A stretch of 55,060 nt of DNA. It comes from an uncultured Bacteroidales bacterium. GTDB taxonomy: Bacteria > Bacteroidota > Bacteroidia > Bacteroidales > Paludibacteraceae. Both the position numbers and the translations under genes were made by a program. The notes under the pieces were generated by a model. The model was given only the letters and a program-made list of their open reading frames with translations. It was not told the DNA's origin and searched no databases. The stretch covers positions 1 through 55,060 of the forward strand of contig CADCBB010000010.1 of the NCBI GenBank assembly GCA_902799555.1. Reading direction: 5' to 3'. Of this stretch, positions 14,175 to 23,601 are shown in pieces; position 1 is the stretch's first letter; each line of letters starts with the position of its first letter.

Positions 14175-15532
14175 TGCTTTCGCCGTTTGTCTTACCGCCG
14201 AGTGCTGACGCGCAGGAGGCTGCGCGGAAGGTGATAGAGAGGGTGCATGCGTATATGCGTGTGCACCCTGAATCGGAACTGCACCGATGCGGGAAGATGT
14301 TTGGGGTGCTGATTTATAATGGTGAATTGATTAATGGTGAAAATGGTGTAAATTATCTCGCGGCCTTTTCGGCTAAACTCGACGGTTCGTACGACCACGA
14401 GGGTTTTGTGCCACCGGTATATGCCATGACGGACGAACCGATCGGAACGAGTAAAGAAGAATCCAGACGCTTGCAAAAACTCCTATTCGCGAACTATAAC
14501 TTCGTGAATGGAAAGGGAGAAACGAAGAATCTCTTGGAGATATTCAAGGACGAAAAGGTCGTTAGCCCGGACGATTGGTTTAATAAATCACAAATCACAA
14601 ATCACAAATCACAAATCCTGCCCCCATCTGGGGCAGGTGAGTGTTGTGCGCCGAAACTGCTGCAGTACGCCCTCACGCATGGGATAACGCCGTTGGCGCT
14701 GGCAGAGTTCTGGGTAGGGGCGCCGTCGCGCACCGAGATTCGGCAGGAAGGCGCTTTCTATGCGCCTTGTTCGGGCAAATGCGTACCGATCTTGCGGCAT
14801 ATGCTGGAAGGATTGGAAATTGAAGATTGGAGATTGAAGATTGAAGATTTTCAAAAACCCGAGATCTTGTTTGAAGACGATTATCTGATGGTGGTCAATA
14901 AACCCGCCGGTCTTCTCTCTGTACCTGGAAAGAACGATGAACCTTCGGTGGAGGATTATTTCAAATTTAAAATTTCAAATTGCAAATTTATTAAGGCCGT
15001 GCATCGGTTGGATCAGGACACGAGTGGACTACTGGTCTTGGCAAAGACACCGGAGGTCTATAAGACCCTGCAGAGTTATTTCCAAAGGCGCGATATACTC
15101 AAGCGCTACGAGGCGGTGCTTCGTCCGAATGATGACGCTTTGCTTAATGGTGCGAATGATGCAAATGATGGAATGATTGATTTGCCTCTTTTGCCGAATC
15201 CGTATGATCGGCCGCGACAGATGGTGGATCGGGAACATGGCAAGGTAGCGATCACGCGCTATACGATACGAGAGATAAGAGCCGACGGAACGATGCTCGT
15301 GGATTTCTATCCGCTGACGGGAAGAACGCATCAGTTACGGGTGCATGCGGCGCATCCGGAAGGGCTCAATGCGCCAATTGTGGGGGACAGACTTTATAAT
15401 GGTGACGCTTCGCTTAATGGTGGATTGCTTAATGGTGAAGGTCGGCTGATGCTACATGCCGCAGAAATAAAATTTATGCACCCCGTGACTTCTCACGAGA
15501 TGCATTTCTGCTTACCTTTTACGCAAGGATAA
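14171..15532 (+). CDS. RluA-family pseudouridine synthase with N-terminal extension
   Basis: Converts uridine to pseudouridine in rRNA or tRNA. The catalytic motif HRLDQDTSGLLVLAK is near residue 280 and GRTHQLRVH near 380. The N-terminal 240 residues form an additional domain found in longer Bacteroidetes members. The gene overlaps the esterase stop by ATGA. It is the most repeat-loaded gene of the window: tandem tracts at 14317-14353, 14584-14617, 14811-14850, 14959-14990, 15126-15180 and 15396-15440 all stay in frame and seem to lie in loops. Confidence 0.88.
   Translation: MMLSPFVLPPSADAQEAARKVIERVHAYMRVHPESELHRCGKMFGVLIYNGELINGENGVNYLAAFSAKLDGSYDHEGFVPPVYAMTDEPIGTSKEESRRLQKLLFANYNFVNGKGETKNLLEIFKDEKVVSPDDWFNKSQITNHKSQILPPSGAGECCAPKLLQYALTHGITPLALAEFWVGAPSRTEIRQEGAFYAPCSGKCVPILRHMLEGLEIEDWRLKIEDFQKPEILFEDDYLMVVNKPAGLLSVPGKNDEPSVEDYFKFKISNCKFIKAVHRLDQDTSGLLVLAKTPEVYKTLQSYFQRRDILKRYEAVLRPNDDALLNGANDANDGMIDLPLLPNPYDRPRQMVDREHGKVAITRYTIREIRADGTMLVDFYPLTGRTHQLRVHAAHPEGLNAPIVGDRLYNGDASLNGGLLNGEGRLMLHAAEIKFMHPVTSHEMHFCLPFTQG
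14584..14617 (+). repeat. In-frame tandem ACAAATC repeat
   Basis: About four copies of ACAAATC with A/T joints; the protein reads KSQITNHKSQIL, in the linker between the N-terminal domain and the rest. Confidence 0.85.
14811..14850 (+). repeat. In-frame tandem GATTGAA repeat
   Basis: Units ATTGAAGATT encode EIEDWRLKIEDFQ. An almost identical tract is in nadD at 24551-24586. Confidence 0.85.
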
Positions 15533-16178
15533 GCCAAAGGGCGATCGTGTGGGACAAGGACCCGAGTATGATGAAGACATGCCAGATGGCATGGTAGAAC
15601 GCGTGCTCTTCGTCCTTACTAAAGAAATACGCACCGATGGTATAGAAAACCCCTTCGGCGATGACCCACCAGAAAGCGGTATGCGGCATGTTCTGCCACA
15701 TCGGCCAGATGACCAGTAACGCCGCCCAGCCCATCATCAGGTAAAGCGTCAGGGACAGATGGGGATGCTTGCCCAGTGCGATGATCTTACCTACCACACC
15801 GGCTATCACGCATGTCCAGAGGAAGATGAACAGACTCCAACCCATCCATCCGCCGACTACCGTGAGGCAGATAGGCGAGTACGAACCCGCGATCATGACG
15901 TAGATCGAGATATGATCGAAGATACGGATACGGGCTTTCGCTTTAGGGGCTACAACCACATGATAGAGGGTGGAGGAGAGGTACATTAGGAGCGAGCCTA
16001 AAAGGAATAGGCTCGTTCCTACTATTTGAAATTTGTAATTTGTGATTTGGGATTGGTACGCCCTTTCCATCAGCGGCCAGGCGATAGCGAGAGTCGCAAG
16101 GGCAGGGAGGAGTGCTGTCCAGGTGTTGGCTTTCTCCTCTGCCGGAAGGGCGGTCCAATAAGTCTTACATCTACTCAT
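15519..16178 (-). CDS. Hemolysin III / PAQR family membrane protein
   Basis: A 219-residue, seven-span membrane protein. The His/Asp signature of the family is seen in YLSSTLYHV near residue 90, IFDHISIYVMIAGSYSP near 110 and EEHAFYHAIWHVFI near 190. The true cellular role of bacterial members is unclear. The ATG at 16178 shares one base with the stop of the upstream outer-membrane gene. Its 3' end overlaps the convergent pseudouridine synthase gene by 14 nt. A repeat tract (16023-16056) encodes YQSQITNYKFQI just before a membrane span. Confidence 0.88.
   Translation of the reverse strand: MSRCKTYWTALPAEEKANTWTALLPALATLAIAWPLMERAYQSQITNYKFQIVGTSLFLLGSLLMYLSSTLYHVVVAPKAKARIRIFDHISIYVMIAGSYSPICLTVVGGWMGWSLFIFLWTCVIAGVVGKIIALGKHPHLSLTLYLMMGWAALLVIWPMWQNMPHTAFWWVIAEGVFYTIGAYFFSKDEEHAFYHAIWHVFIILGSLSHTIALWLILA
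16023..16056 (-). repeat. In-frame tandem tract in the hemolysin III-like gene
   Basis: Units such as AAATTTGTAATTTGTGATT; on the minus strand these encode SQITNYKFQI between the cytoplasmic N-terminus and the second membrane span. Confidence 0.75.
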
Positions 16179-17587
16179 CAAAAATTATACTTTGTCATGA
16201 GTTGGAGACGATGGTTGGTTACCCAATGCAGATCATTCTGCGCCAAACCATGTGTGTCGAGTCCTTTGCCGTATTGCACGGATGTGATCTCGTACTCCAA
16301 GCCAACTTGGAACTTACCTACCGTATAAAGGAGGGTTGGCGTAAGACGCCACATCTCCCGCATCGTATTGGGGCGCGGGGTGTAGAGCGAACCAACCAAG
16401 GTGTCTTTCGTTCCGAAATTATGGATGTAACCGGCAAAGAGAATTCCTTGTAACTTCTGCGGATGCTTGTCTTCTTGTGCACCTACCTTACCGCCGTACA
16501 CGATGCTGATCCACGACGAGCTGTTGCGAGTCGGAGTATATTCCCACGAACCGTCTGCGTTTATTTTCTTAACGCCGTAACCGCCGTTGAGATTCATATG
16601 CTCGCCTGCTTCGGCAAAGATCGTTTTGGCTTTGATGGAGAACTCGCCCTTTTTGTATTGCAGGTAGAGGAACGGCGAAGCGGTCGTGAGGCGGTCTTTG
16701 ACTTTGACATCTACCGACGTTATGCCGTCTTTCGCGAGCACTGACCCCTTATGACGCGGACAAATGCTCAACACATCCGCTCCGACACGAAGCAGGAAAT
16801 CGCTTGTGTGGAAATTCAGACCCAGGTACGCTTCCGGTGTCTTGGAGTAGGCGATGTATTCAGCCGATTGTCCGTCGGGACCGGTTGAGTTATATTGCAT
16901 CTGCCAGATGAGTGCACCGGTCAAGGTGAAATACTTACCCAGACGAGCGTCCATCTTGACCTGCGGCGTACGGCTGAACGGACCGAACGGTGCGCCGGAG
17001 TTAAGGGCAATGACGTCGCAGAGGTCGGCTGCCATCGGGTGCCAAGCCTGACCAAGCAACAGGTCCACGCGGGCAAAGTCCTTACCCATCTTCAGGCTGT
17101 CCCATCCGAGGGTGACATAAGCCTGACGGAGACGGAACTGCGCCGTACCGGACACAGCGTGCGTTTGCTTTACATCACCGGGTTTATTGGTAAGACCGGC
17201 ATAGAAGTCCGCTTCAATCTTACCACTGAACTCGGTGTTACGCCATTTATAACCGACGATATTGAGTCCGACGCGGGTGGTGAGGGATAAAAAACGGAAG
17301 GAACTTATCGCATTCAGATCTTCGCGGGCCACACCGGAGGTAGCCGCTTCGGCTTCCGTCTGATTCCAACTATTGTCCTTCGGCATGTAGAAATAGAGGT
17401 CACCCGTTCCGGCGATACACTCGCGGCTATCGTAGGTGAAATAGTTACGGATGAATCCGTAGGGTTTGAAATGTTGCTTGAGGTGGCTCTTGACCTCTGC
17501 TTTCTTGGCCTCTTTGTTTGCCTCTTGGGCATAGGCAGGCGCGAAAGCGATAAGCAGGGCAACAAGTACCAAAATTGATTTTTTCAT
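16178..17587 (-). CDS. Outer-membrane beta-barrel protein, porin-like
   Basis: A signal peptide (MKKSILVLVALLIAFAPAYAQ) is followed by a Lys/Glu-rich stretch and then a series of alternating hydrophobic strands ending in an aromatic residue (LQLMTKYNF), as expected for an outer-membrane barrel inserted by BAM. No specific family is recognised. It lies upstream of the hemolysin III gene and 15 nt after an AspT-type transporter gene, so it may help move the transporter's substrate over the outer membrane. The start at 17587 is the ATG that gives a clean signal peptide. Confidence 0.8.
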   Translation of the reverse strand: MKKSILVLVALLIAFAPAYAQEANKEAKKAEVKSHLKQHFKPYGFIRNYFTYDSRECIAGTGDLYFYMPKDNSWNQTEAEAATSGVAREDLNAISSFRFLSLTTRVGLNIVGYKWRNTEFSGKIEADFYAGLTNKPGDVKQTHAVSGTAQFRLRQAYVTLGWDSLKMGKDFARVDLLLGQAWHPMAADLCDVIALNSGAPFGPFSRTPQVKMDARLGKYFTLTGALIWQMQYNSTGPDGQSAEYIAYSKTPEAYLGLNFHTSDFLLRVGADVLSICPRHKGSVLAKDGITSVDVKVKDRLTTASPFLYLQYKKGEFSIKAKTIFAEAGEHMNLNGGYGVKKINADGSWEYTPTRNSSSWISIVYGGKVGAQEDKHPQKLQGILFAGYIHNFGTKDTLVGSLYTPRPNTMREMWRLTPTLLYTVGKFQVGLEYEITSVQYGKGLDTHGLAQNDLHWVTNHRLQLMTKYNF

Positions 17588-17602
17588 CAAGCGTATCAAG
17601 TT

Positions 17603-19267
17603 TTATAAAAACAATAATATCATCAGTTGTCCCGTGAGTACACGGAGGAACATGGTCACAGGATAGACGGTAGAGTAGGCGACCGCTGCCCGGTCGTTAT
17701 TCGCCGATTGGCCTGTCGCATAGGCGAGAGCGGGCGGGTCAGTCGTTGAACCGGCAATCAGTCCCATCAGCGTGAAATAATCCAACTTGAGCCATTTACG
17801 GCTGATGAAACCGATGATGAGTAGCGGTAACAGCGTGATGATCACACCATAACCGATCCATACATATCCGCCTCCGATGAGGGTAGGGATGAAGGTCTTT
17901 CCTGCGCCAAAACCCACCGCCGCCAAGAAGAGCGCGATACCGATCTCGCGGATCATAAGGTTCGCGGAGGTCGTGGTATAGGTGACCAGATGCCATTTGG
18001 TACCGAAAGCTCCCATGAGGATCGCCACGATGAGCGTTCCGCCTGCCAGACCCAGTTTGAAGGGTTGACCGAGACCGGGCAACATGATCGGCAGCGAACC
18101 GAGTGTCACACCGAGCACGATACCGAAGAAGAGCGAGGCAAGGTTCGGCGCATCCAGTTTCTTGGAGGAGTTACCGAAGGCTTTGGCGATCTTATCCACC
18201 GCTTCGGCTTCGCCGACGACGGTCAGACGATCACCCATCTGCAGGCGCAGGTCCGGCGTAGCCAGCAGTTCAATACCGGCACGACGAACACGCGAGATAG
18301 TGATGTTGAACGCTTCACGCACCTTCAGATCCGCGATACGTTTGCCGTTGATCTTGGGTTTGGTGACGATGATATGGTGGCTGACGAGGTGGATATTCTT
18401 CTCTTTCTCTTCCCATGCCACTTCGGTCTTGGGACCCAATAGAAGGAGCGTCTTTTCATTCTTGAGATCGCCTACGAACCGCACTTTATCGCCCACATGC
18501 AAGATCGTATCGGCATCCGGCATTTTTTCGGCACCGGTACTGTCGATGAGTCGTGTGACAATGACATTCACATGCGTGAGTAACTTAAGGTCTCGTACAC
18601 GGATGCCGTCCACTTGCGGGTTCGTCAGCGTGAGGTCGATATGCTCAATCTTTTGCTCTTCGCCTCGTTCGGATTGCAGCCTTTCTTCCTCCTGTTCGGG
18701 TTTGATCCGGAAGATCCACCGCAGTAAAAGGAGTGAGAAGATGATACCTATCACACCTAAAGGATATGCCATCGCATAGCCGGAGGCGATATCGGGGTTC
18801 TCCATGCCGGTGACGTCAAAGAAAGTCTGCTGCGCCGCACCGAGACCCGGTGTGTTGGTGACAGCACCGAAGAGCACACCGGTCATGGTCGCGATATCTA
18901 CACCGCTGACCACATGGATGACATAGGCCGTGATACAGCTGAGCAACACGATGCTGGCCGCCAGGATATTGAGCCGGATGCCGCCTTGTCCAAAGGACGA
19001 GAAGAAACCCGGACCGACCTGTAAGCCGATCGAATAGACAAAGAGAATGAGTCCGAAATCCTTGGCGAAGGACTCTACCAGCGGATGCAACGTCATGCCG
19101 AAATGGCTGGCTGCAATCGCGCAGAAGAGGATCCACGTGATACCGATGGTGATGCCTTTGACCTTTAGTTTAGACCCTAGGAAAATACCTATAGCAACGA
19201 CAAGCGCCAGCACAAAAACGGAGTGTGCGACGCTTGTCCCGAAAAACAAATTACTTAACCAATCCAT
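17603..19267 (-). CDS. AspT/YidE-type putative transporter (AAE family)
   Basis: A 554-residue membrane protein in two halves of about five spans, joined by a soluble part with two TrkA-C (RCK_C) domains at about 205-290 and 300-380. The halves carry the GAVTNTPGLGAAQ and GLIAGSTTDPPALAYA motifs of the aspartate:alanine exchanger family. The substrate of this type in Bacteroidetes is not settled; C4-dicarboxylates or amino acids are likely. The stop of the next upstream gene lies directly before its start, so the two transporters are co-transcribed. Confidence 0.9.
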   Translation of the reverse strand: MDWLSNLFFGTSVAHSVFVLALVVAIGIFLGSKLKVKGITIGITWILFCAIAASHFGMTLHPLVESFAKDFGLILFVYSIGLQVGPGFFSSFGQGGIRLNILAASIVLLSCITAYVIHVVSGVDIATMTGVLFGAVTNTPGLGAAQQTFFDVTGMENPDIASGYAMAYPLGVIGIIFSLLLLRWIFRIKPEQEEERLQSERGEEQKIEHIDLTLTNPQVDGIRVRDLKLLTHVNVIVTRLIDSTGAEKMPDADTILHVGDKVRFVGDLKNEKTLLLLGPKTEVAWEEKEKNIHLVSHHIIVTKPKINGKRIADLKVREAFNITISRVRRAGIELLATPDLRLQMGDRLTVVGEAEAVDKIAKAFGNSSKKLDAPNLASLFFGIVLGVTLGSLPIMLPGLGQPFKLGLAGGTLIVAILMGAFGTKWHLVTYTTTSANLMIREIGIALFLAAVGFGAGKTFIPTLIGGGYVWIGYGVIITLLPLLIIGFISRKWLKLDYFTLMGLIAGSTTDPPALAYATGQSANNDRAAVAYSTVYPVTMFLRVLTGQLMILLFL

Positions 19268-20677
19268 TTAGAACGGGAATAACATGATTACTGTATAAGC
19301 CAGTGCGATACCGACGAGACCGATGATAAGGCCTACTTTCGCCATGTCGTTGGTCTTGATAAGACCGGTCGAGCAAGCGATGGCATTCGGCGGCGTCGAG
19401 ATCGGCAGCAACATAGCGAACGAGGTGGAAGCGGCTACGCAGACGAGCAAGGTCGTTACGCCACCGAAGGCACCTAACTGCTCGCTCATTGCGGTACCTA
19501 CCACCGCTAAAATCGGTATAAGTAAGTTCGCGGCGGAAGAGTGAGAGATAAAGTTGGATATTAACCATCCTAACAGACCGGAAATAACCAACACGGCAAT
19601 AACTGACCAACTTCCGAATGGGATAGATTCCACCAACGCTGCCGCCAAACCGGTCTTATTGAGGGCAGTACCGATAGCAAAACCACCGGCAACCATCCAT
19701 AGTACGTGCCAGTCGATCTTCGAAAAATCATCGCGTTTGAAGATTCCTACGAGGGCGAAGACGCCGAACGGAATGAGGGCAACCACGTTGGAGTTGAGGT
19801 GAGTGAGCTCACCGGTCATCCAGAGGAGGATCGTCGCGATGAACGTCACGGTTACTACCCAGAACTCCCATCCGATCTGATGATGCTCATCCGGCTCGAT
19901 GACGATCTTCACATCCTTGGCCTTGAACGGGAAAAGGAACATGAGCAGCCACCAGGCGAAAAGGATCATGATGATCACTACCGGCACCATTCGGATCATC
20001 CAAGCGCCGAAGCCGATGTTGATATCCATAGCAGACAACTGACCGATCGCGATAGCGTTCGGAGGCGTACCGATAGGCGTACCCAGACCACCGATGTTCG
20101 CTGCGATAGGAATCGACATCGCCAGACTCACACGACCACCGCCATCAGCAGGCAGCGTACGGAGTACCGGCGCCAAGAAAGCAAGCATCATGGCTGCCGT
20201 AGCGGTATTACTCATGAACATAGACATGACGCTGATAAGGGTGAGGAAACCCAGCAATACCCATTTGGGGTTCGTGCCGAAGGGCTTGAGCATCACACGC
20301 GCCAAGACGATATCCAGACCGACCTTGCTGGCCGCAATAGCCAGGACGAAACCGCCCAAGAAGAGCATAATAATAGGATCGGCAAACGCTGCCATCAGTT
20401 CGCGGAAGTTAACCAACGAACCCATATCGGGATTGGTCAGACCCTTGTTGGAAACGGCGATCAGCAGGAAGACGATCGTGGTGACAGAAGTAGCCCAAGC
20501 CGGGATGATCTCAAACATCCACATCAGGGCTGCGTACGCAAAGATAGCGATGGTACGTTGTTGAACTACCGTCAAACCCTCGATACCAAACGCACTACTC
20601 GGTAAGAACCACAAAAGGCACACAACCAAGAAGGTCAGCGGTGCCAACACATGCATTTTTACGTTAAATTTATTCAT
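19268..20677 (-). CDS. SLC13/DASS-type anion symporter
   Basis: A 469-residue membrane protein of the divalent anion:sodium symporter family. The two signature loops are GLGTPIGTPPNAIAIGQL near residue 190 and LPISTPPNAIACSTG near 420; both contain the Thr-Pro-Pro-Asn found in these carriers. Succinate or another dicarboxylate is a likely substrate, and the neighbouring AspT-type protein fits dicarboxylate exchange in a succinate-producing anaerobe; this is inference. ATG at 20677 is used; an in-frame TTG at 20695 falls in a repeat tract. Confidence 0.88.
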   Translation of the reverse strand: MNKFNVKMHVLAPLTFLVVCLLWFLPSSAFGIEGLTVVQQRTIAIFAYAALMWMFEIIPAWATSVTTIVFLLIAVSNKGLTNPDMGSLVNFRELMAAFADPIIMLFLGGFVLAIAASKVGLDIVLARVMLKPFGTNPKWVLLGFLTLISVMSMFMSNTATAAMMLAFLAPVLRTLPADGGGRVSLAMSIPIAANIGGLGTPIGTPPNAIAIGQLSAMDINIGFGAWMIRMVPVVIIMILFAWWLLMFLFPFKAKDVKIVIEPDEHHQIGWEFWVVTVTFIATILLWMTGELTHLNSNVVALIPFGVFALVGIFKRDDFSKIDWHVLWMVAGGFAIGTALNKTGLAAALVESIPFGSWSVIAVLVISGLLGWLISNFISHSSAANLLIPILAVVGTAMSEQLGAFGGVTTLLVCVAASTSFAMLLPISTPPNAIACSTGLIKTNDMAKVGLIIGLVGIALAYTVIMLFPF

Positions 20678-20698
20678 ATTTCTTTCAACTTTCAACTT

Positions 20699-21199
20699 TT
20701 ATGCTTCTTTTACCAAAATCCACTCTCCATTCTCAATCTTGTATTCATTCGGATTGGCCAGATGATGAATTCGGCGATCATAGCGCTCTCCGCCCTGATA
20801 AGCGGTAGTTACAAAGGCGTGAATGATCTCCAGCGCTTTGTCCGGCGCTACATAACCTGCCGGCAAGCACAGTACGTTGGCATCAAAGAAACGGCGTGCG
20901 TTCTCAGCCATACGCGGCTCCCAACAGATGGTAGCACGTACATGAGGGTGGGTGTTCGTCGCCATTGCCATACCGTTACCGGTGAAGCAAAAACCGATAC
21001 CTAAGTCACATTCTCCTTTCTCTACTGCCGTTGCCATGGGGTGAGCGAAATCCGGGAAGTCACAGTTTTCCATCGAGTCACAACCGAAATCAATCACCTT
21101 CGCGCCTTCACGCTCCAGAAAGAGTTGAATCATAGCTTTGAGGCCAAAACCAGCGTGGTCACTTGCCAACGCAATGGTAAGTTCATTTAATGGTTTCAT
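20699..21199 (-). CDS. rpiB: Ribose 5-phosphate isomerase B
   Basis: Interconverts ribose 5-phosphate and ribulose 5-phosphate in the pentose phosphate pathway. The N-terminal ALASDHAGFGLK block (catalytic Asp-His) and GIGFCFTGNGMAMATN block match the LacAB/RpiB fold. Family members more often have CGTGIGMSIAANK here, so this is a somewhat divergent member. Length 166 residues. The start at 21199 is the first ATG consistent with the family; the frame upstream is leader. It has its own promoter at 21276-21307. Confidence 0.88.
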   Translation of the reverse strand: MKPLNELTIALASDHAGFGLKAMIQLFLEREGAKVIDFGCDSMENCDFPDFAHPMATAVEKGECDLGIGFCFTGNGMAMATNTHPHVRATICWEPRMAENARRFFDANVLCLPAGYVAPDKALEIIHAFVTTAYQGGERYDRRIHHLANPNEYKIENGEWILVKEA

Positions 21200-21275
21200 A
21201 TTCAATTTTGTATTAATAATGACCTTTTTGTGTGCCGCGAATCGTTTCAAACGGCACTTTTTTAATTAACGGCTG

Positions 21276-21307
21276 CAAAATTACTGCTTTTTTTTTAGAT
21301 ATGCAAA
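21276..21307 (-). promoter_or_regulatory. rpiB promoter
   Basis: Minus strand: TTTGCATATCT (from 21307), then the TAATTTTG box at 21283-21276, followed by CA. Confidence 0.8.
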
Positions 21308-21313
21308 TTTTTT

Positions 21314-21345
21314 TTTGTATATATGCTTTTTTTTTCGTAACTTTG
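21314..21345 (+). promoter_or_regulatory. mnmE operon promoter
   Basis: TTTGTATATATG (21314-21325), 12 nt, TAACTTTG (21338-21345), then CA; the leader is only about 10 nt long. The promoter nearly touches the divergent rpiB promoter. Confidence 0.8.
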
Positions 21346-21359
21346 CACCCGATTTTGCA

Positions 21360-22694
21360 ATGGAGTCTATTTGTGCCATATCAACTGCGTACGGAACGGG
21401 CGGAATAGCCGTCATTCGTGTTTCCGGAGAAGGGAGCCTGTCTATCGTGGATAAGCTCTTTGTCGGACGTAGTCCGTTGGGCGAAGCGAAAGCCAACAGT
21501 GTGCGGTACGGACAGATCGTGCGTGACGGAGAGGTTCTCGATGATGTGCTATGTTCTGTTTTTCGTGCGCCGCACTCGTTCACGGGCGAAGAGACGGTAG
21601 AGATAGCCTGTCACGGAAGCCTCTATATCCAGCAGACCTTGTTGCAATGGTTGATTGACGCGGGTTGTAGGGCGGCTGAGCCCGGAGAGTTCACAAGACG
21701 CGCTTTTTTAAACGGCAAGATGGACTTGACGCAGGCGGAAGCCGTAGCCGATCTGATCGCCGCGCAGAGTAAGGCGGAGAAAGATCTGGCACTCAGCCAG
21801 TTACGCGGTTCGGTATCGAATGAGTTGGGAGTCTTACGCGAACGATTGTTGCATTTTACCTCGTTGATTGAACTGGAACTGGATTTTGCGGACCATGAAG
21901 AATTAGAGTTTGCCGATCGAACAGAACTAACTGCTTTGGCTGCCGAGATAGAAACTAAATTGGCGGCGCTGATGTCGTCCTTCCGCACCGGCAATGCCAT
22001 CCGAAACGGTATTCCTGTAGCCATCGTAGGTGCACCGAATGTAGGCAAATCGACGCTCCTCAATGCGCTTCTCGGCGAGCAACGCGCGATCGTGAGCGAT
22101 ATACAAGGTACGACGCGCGACACGATCGAAGATACGCTCGTCATAGACGGTATCCTCTTCCGCCTCATCGACACCGCCGGCATGCGCGACACGGATGACA
22201 CGCTGGAGAATATGGGCATCGAACGAAGCCGGAAAGCCATCGAACGTGCACAAATCGTTGTTCATGTCTTTGACAATGATGCTAATGATGACGCTTTGCT
22301 TAATGATGAAATGGTGAAAGGGACGATTATAGAGGTGCTCAATAAAGCGGACTTGTTAAAGAGTGAAGGAGTGAAAGAATTAACGAATGAAGGAATTCTT
22401 ATCTCTGCGAAGAATGGTGACATCGAACCGCTGAAGCAGGAGTTGGTGCGTATAGCAAGGGTTTCCATGCAGACGAGTGCGGTCATGCTGAGCAACGCGC
22501 GCCATTATGAAGCGGTGAGTCGTGCCCATGATGCCATCGTCCGTGTGCAGCAGGGCTTGAAAGATGGTCTCTCCGGCGAACTGTTGGCCATGGATCTGCA
22601 AGATTGTTTGAATGCACTCGGCGAAGTGACCGGTCAGATCACCAATGCCGAAGTATTAGCGAATATATTCAGTAAATTCTGTATAGGAAAATGA
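21360..22694 (+). CDS. mnmE: tRNA modification GTPase MnmE
   Basis: With MnmG it modifies wobble uridine 34 of tRNA. The N-terminal folate-binding domain starts ESICAISTAYGTGGIAVIRVSG. The G domain has GAPNVGKSTLLNALL (G1), DTAGMRDTDD (G3) and NKADLL (G4). The C-terminus ends FSKFCIGK, the invariant Cys motif. Length 444 residues. Two A/T-rich tandem tracts in the G domain (22269-22313 and about 22361-22395) read DNDANDDALLNDEM and KSEGVKELTNEG and probably form loops. First gene of mnmE-yicC-gmk-nadD. Confidence 0.95.
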   Translation: MESICAISTAYGTGGIAVIRVSGEGSLSIVDKLFVGRSPLGEAKANSVRYGQIVRDGEVLDDVLCSVFRAPHSFTGEETVEIACHGSLYIQQTLLQWLIDAGCRAAEPGEFTRRAFLNGKMDLTQAEAVADLIAAQSKAEKDLALSQLRGSVSNELGVLRERLLHFTSLIELELDFADHEELEFADRTELTALAAEIETKLAALMSSFRTGNAIRNGIPVAIVGAPNVGKSTLLNALLGEQRAIVSDIQGTTRDTIEDTLVIDGILFRLIDTAGMRDTDDTLENMGIERSRKAIERAQIVVHVFDNDANDDALLNDEMVKGTIIEVLNKADLLKSEGVKELTNEGILISAKNGDIEPLKQELVRIARVSMQTSAVMLSNARHYEAVSRAHDAIVRVQQGLKDGLSGELLAMDLQDCLNALGEVTGQITNAEVLANIFSKFCIGK

Positions 22695-23581
22695 TTTTAT
22701 CAATGACCGGCTATGGGAAAGCCGAAACAACGTTAAGAGGAAAAAAACTCGTGTGCGAGATTCGTTCATTGAACTCTAAATCGATGGACTTGAGTGTGCG
22801 TTTGGCTCCGATTGTAAGAGCTCATGAACTCGACCTGCGTACCATCGTCACCCAACGTCTGGAGCGAGGGAAAGTGGACTTATTATTGATGAATGATGGA
22901 ATGAGCGAGACTTCGTCTCTCAATGATGTAACCCCGATTAACTGGGCAACTGTTCATGCGTACGCAGCGCAGTACAAGGAGCAGTTTGGTGAAGTACCGG
23001 CGGAAGTGATGGCAGCTATTCTGCGTTTTCCGGATGTGATGAAGCAGCAAGAGGATTGTTCGGACCTGACAGAGGACGAATGGAAAACGGTTCAGGCACT
23101 ACTCAACGAAGCCATCGACGGTTTTATCGCTTTCCGAACCCAAGAAGGTGCAGCGCTGCAGAATATGTTCAATGAGAAGTTGGACGGTATTGCCGATCTG
23201 CTGGCACAGGTTGAACCTTTCGAGAAGGGCAGGGTAGCGAAGATCAAAGAACGCTTAGAAGCCAGCCTTGCACAGTTAAGTGCTGAGACACAAGCGCAGA
23301 TCGACCGCAACCGACTCGAACAGGAGATGATCTATTACCTCGAGAAACTCGATATCACCGAAGAAAAAGTGCGCCTCACGAACCATATCAAGTATTTCCG
23401 TGAGTGCATGGCCGGTGAAGGAAGTGGCGTAGGTAAAAAACTCGGCTTCATCGCCCAAGAGATGGGTCGTGAGATCAATACGCTGGGCTCCAAATCGAAC
23501 CAAAGCGAGATGCAGATCCTTGTGGTGAAGATGAAAGATATCCTGGAGCAAATTAAGGAACAAGTCCTTAATGTGCTCTAA
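22691..23581 (+). CDS. yicC: YicC-family endoribonuclease
   Basis: YicC-like proteins are RNases linked to stress and stationary phase. The start MILSMTGYGKAE and the C-terminal GKKLGFIAQEMGREINTLGSK are hallmark blocks. Length 296 residues is normal. It overlaps the mnmE stop by 4 nt and precedes gmk, a common order (yicC-gmk). An internal short repeat-like stretch reads LMNDGMSE near residue 70. Confidence 0.92.
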   Translation: MILSMTGYGKAETTLRGKKLVCEIRSLNSKSMDLSVRLAPIVRAHELDLRTIVTQRLERGKVDLLLMNDGMSETSSLNDVTPINWATVHAYAAQYKEQFGEVPAEVMAAILRFPDVMKQQEDCSDLTEDEWKTVQALLNEAIDGFIAFRTQEGAALQNMFNEKLDGIADLLAQVEPFEKGRVAKIKERLEASLAQLSAETQAQIDRNRLEQEMIYYLEKLDITEEKVRLTNHIKYFRECMAGEGSGVGKKLGFIAQEMGREINTLGSKSNQSEMQILVVKMKDILEQIKEQVLNVL

Positions 23582-23601
23582 TTAAAAATTAAAAATTAAA
23601 A
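23581..23601 (+). repeat. Tandem AATTAAA linker before gmk
   Basis: Three units of ATTAAAA fill the whole gap between yicC and gmk; the gmk ATG follows at once. Confidence 0.8.

Noticed and set aside
19706-20605. Long plus-strand open frame of 299 codons
   Set aside because: It is antisense to the SLC13-type transporter, has an extreme His/Asp/Arg composition and no promoter.
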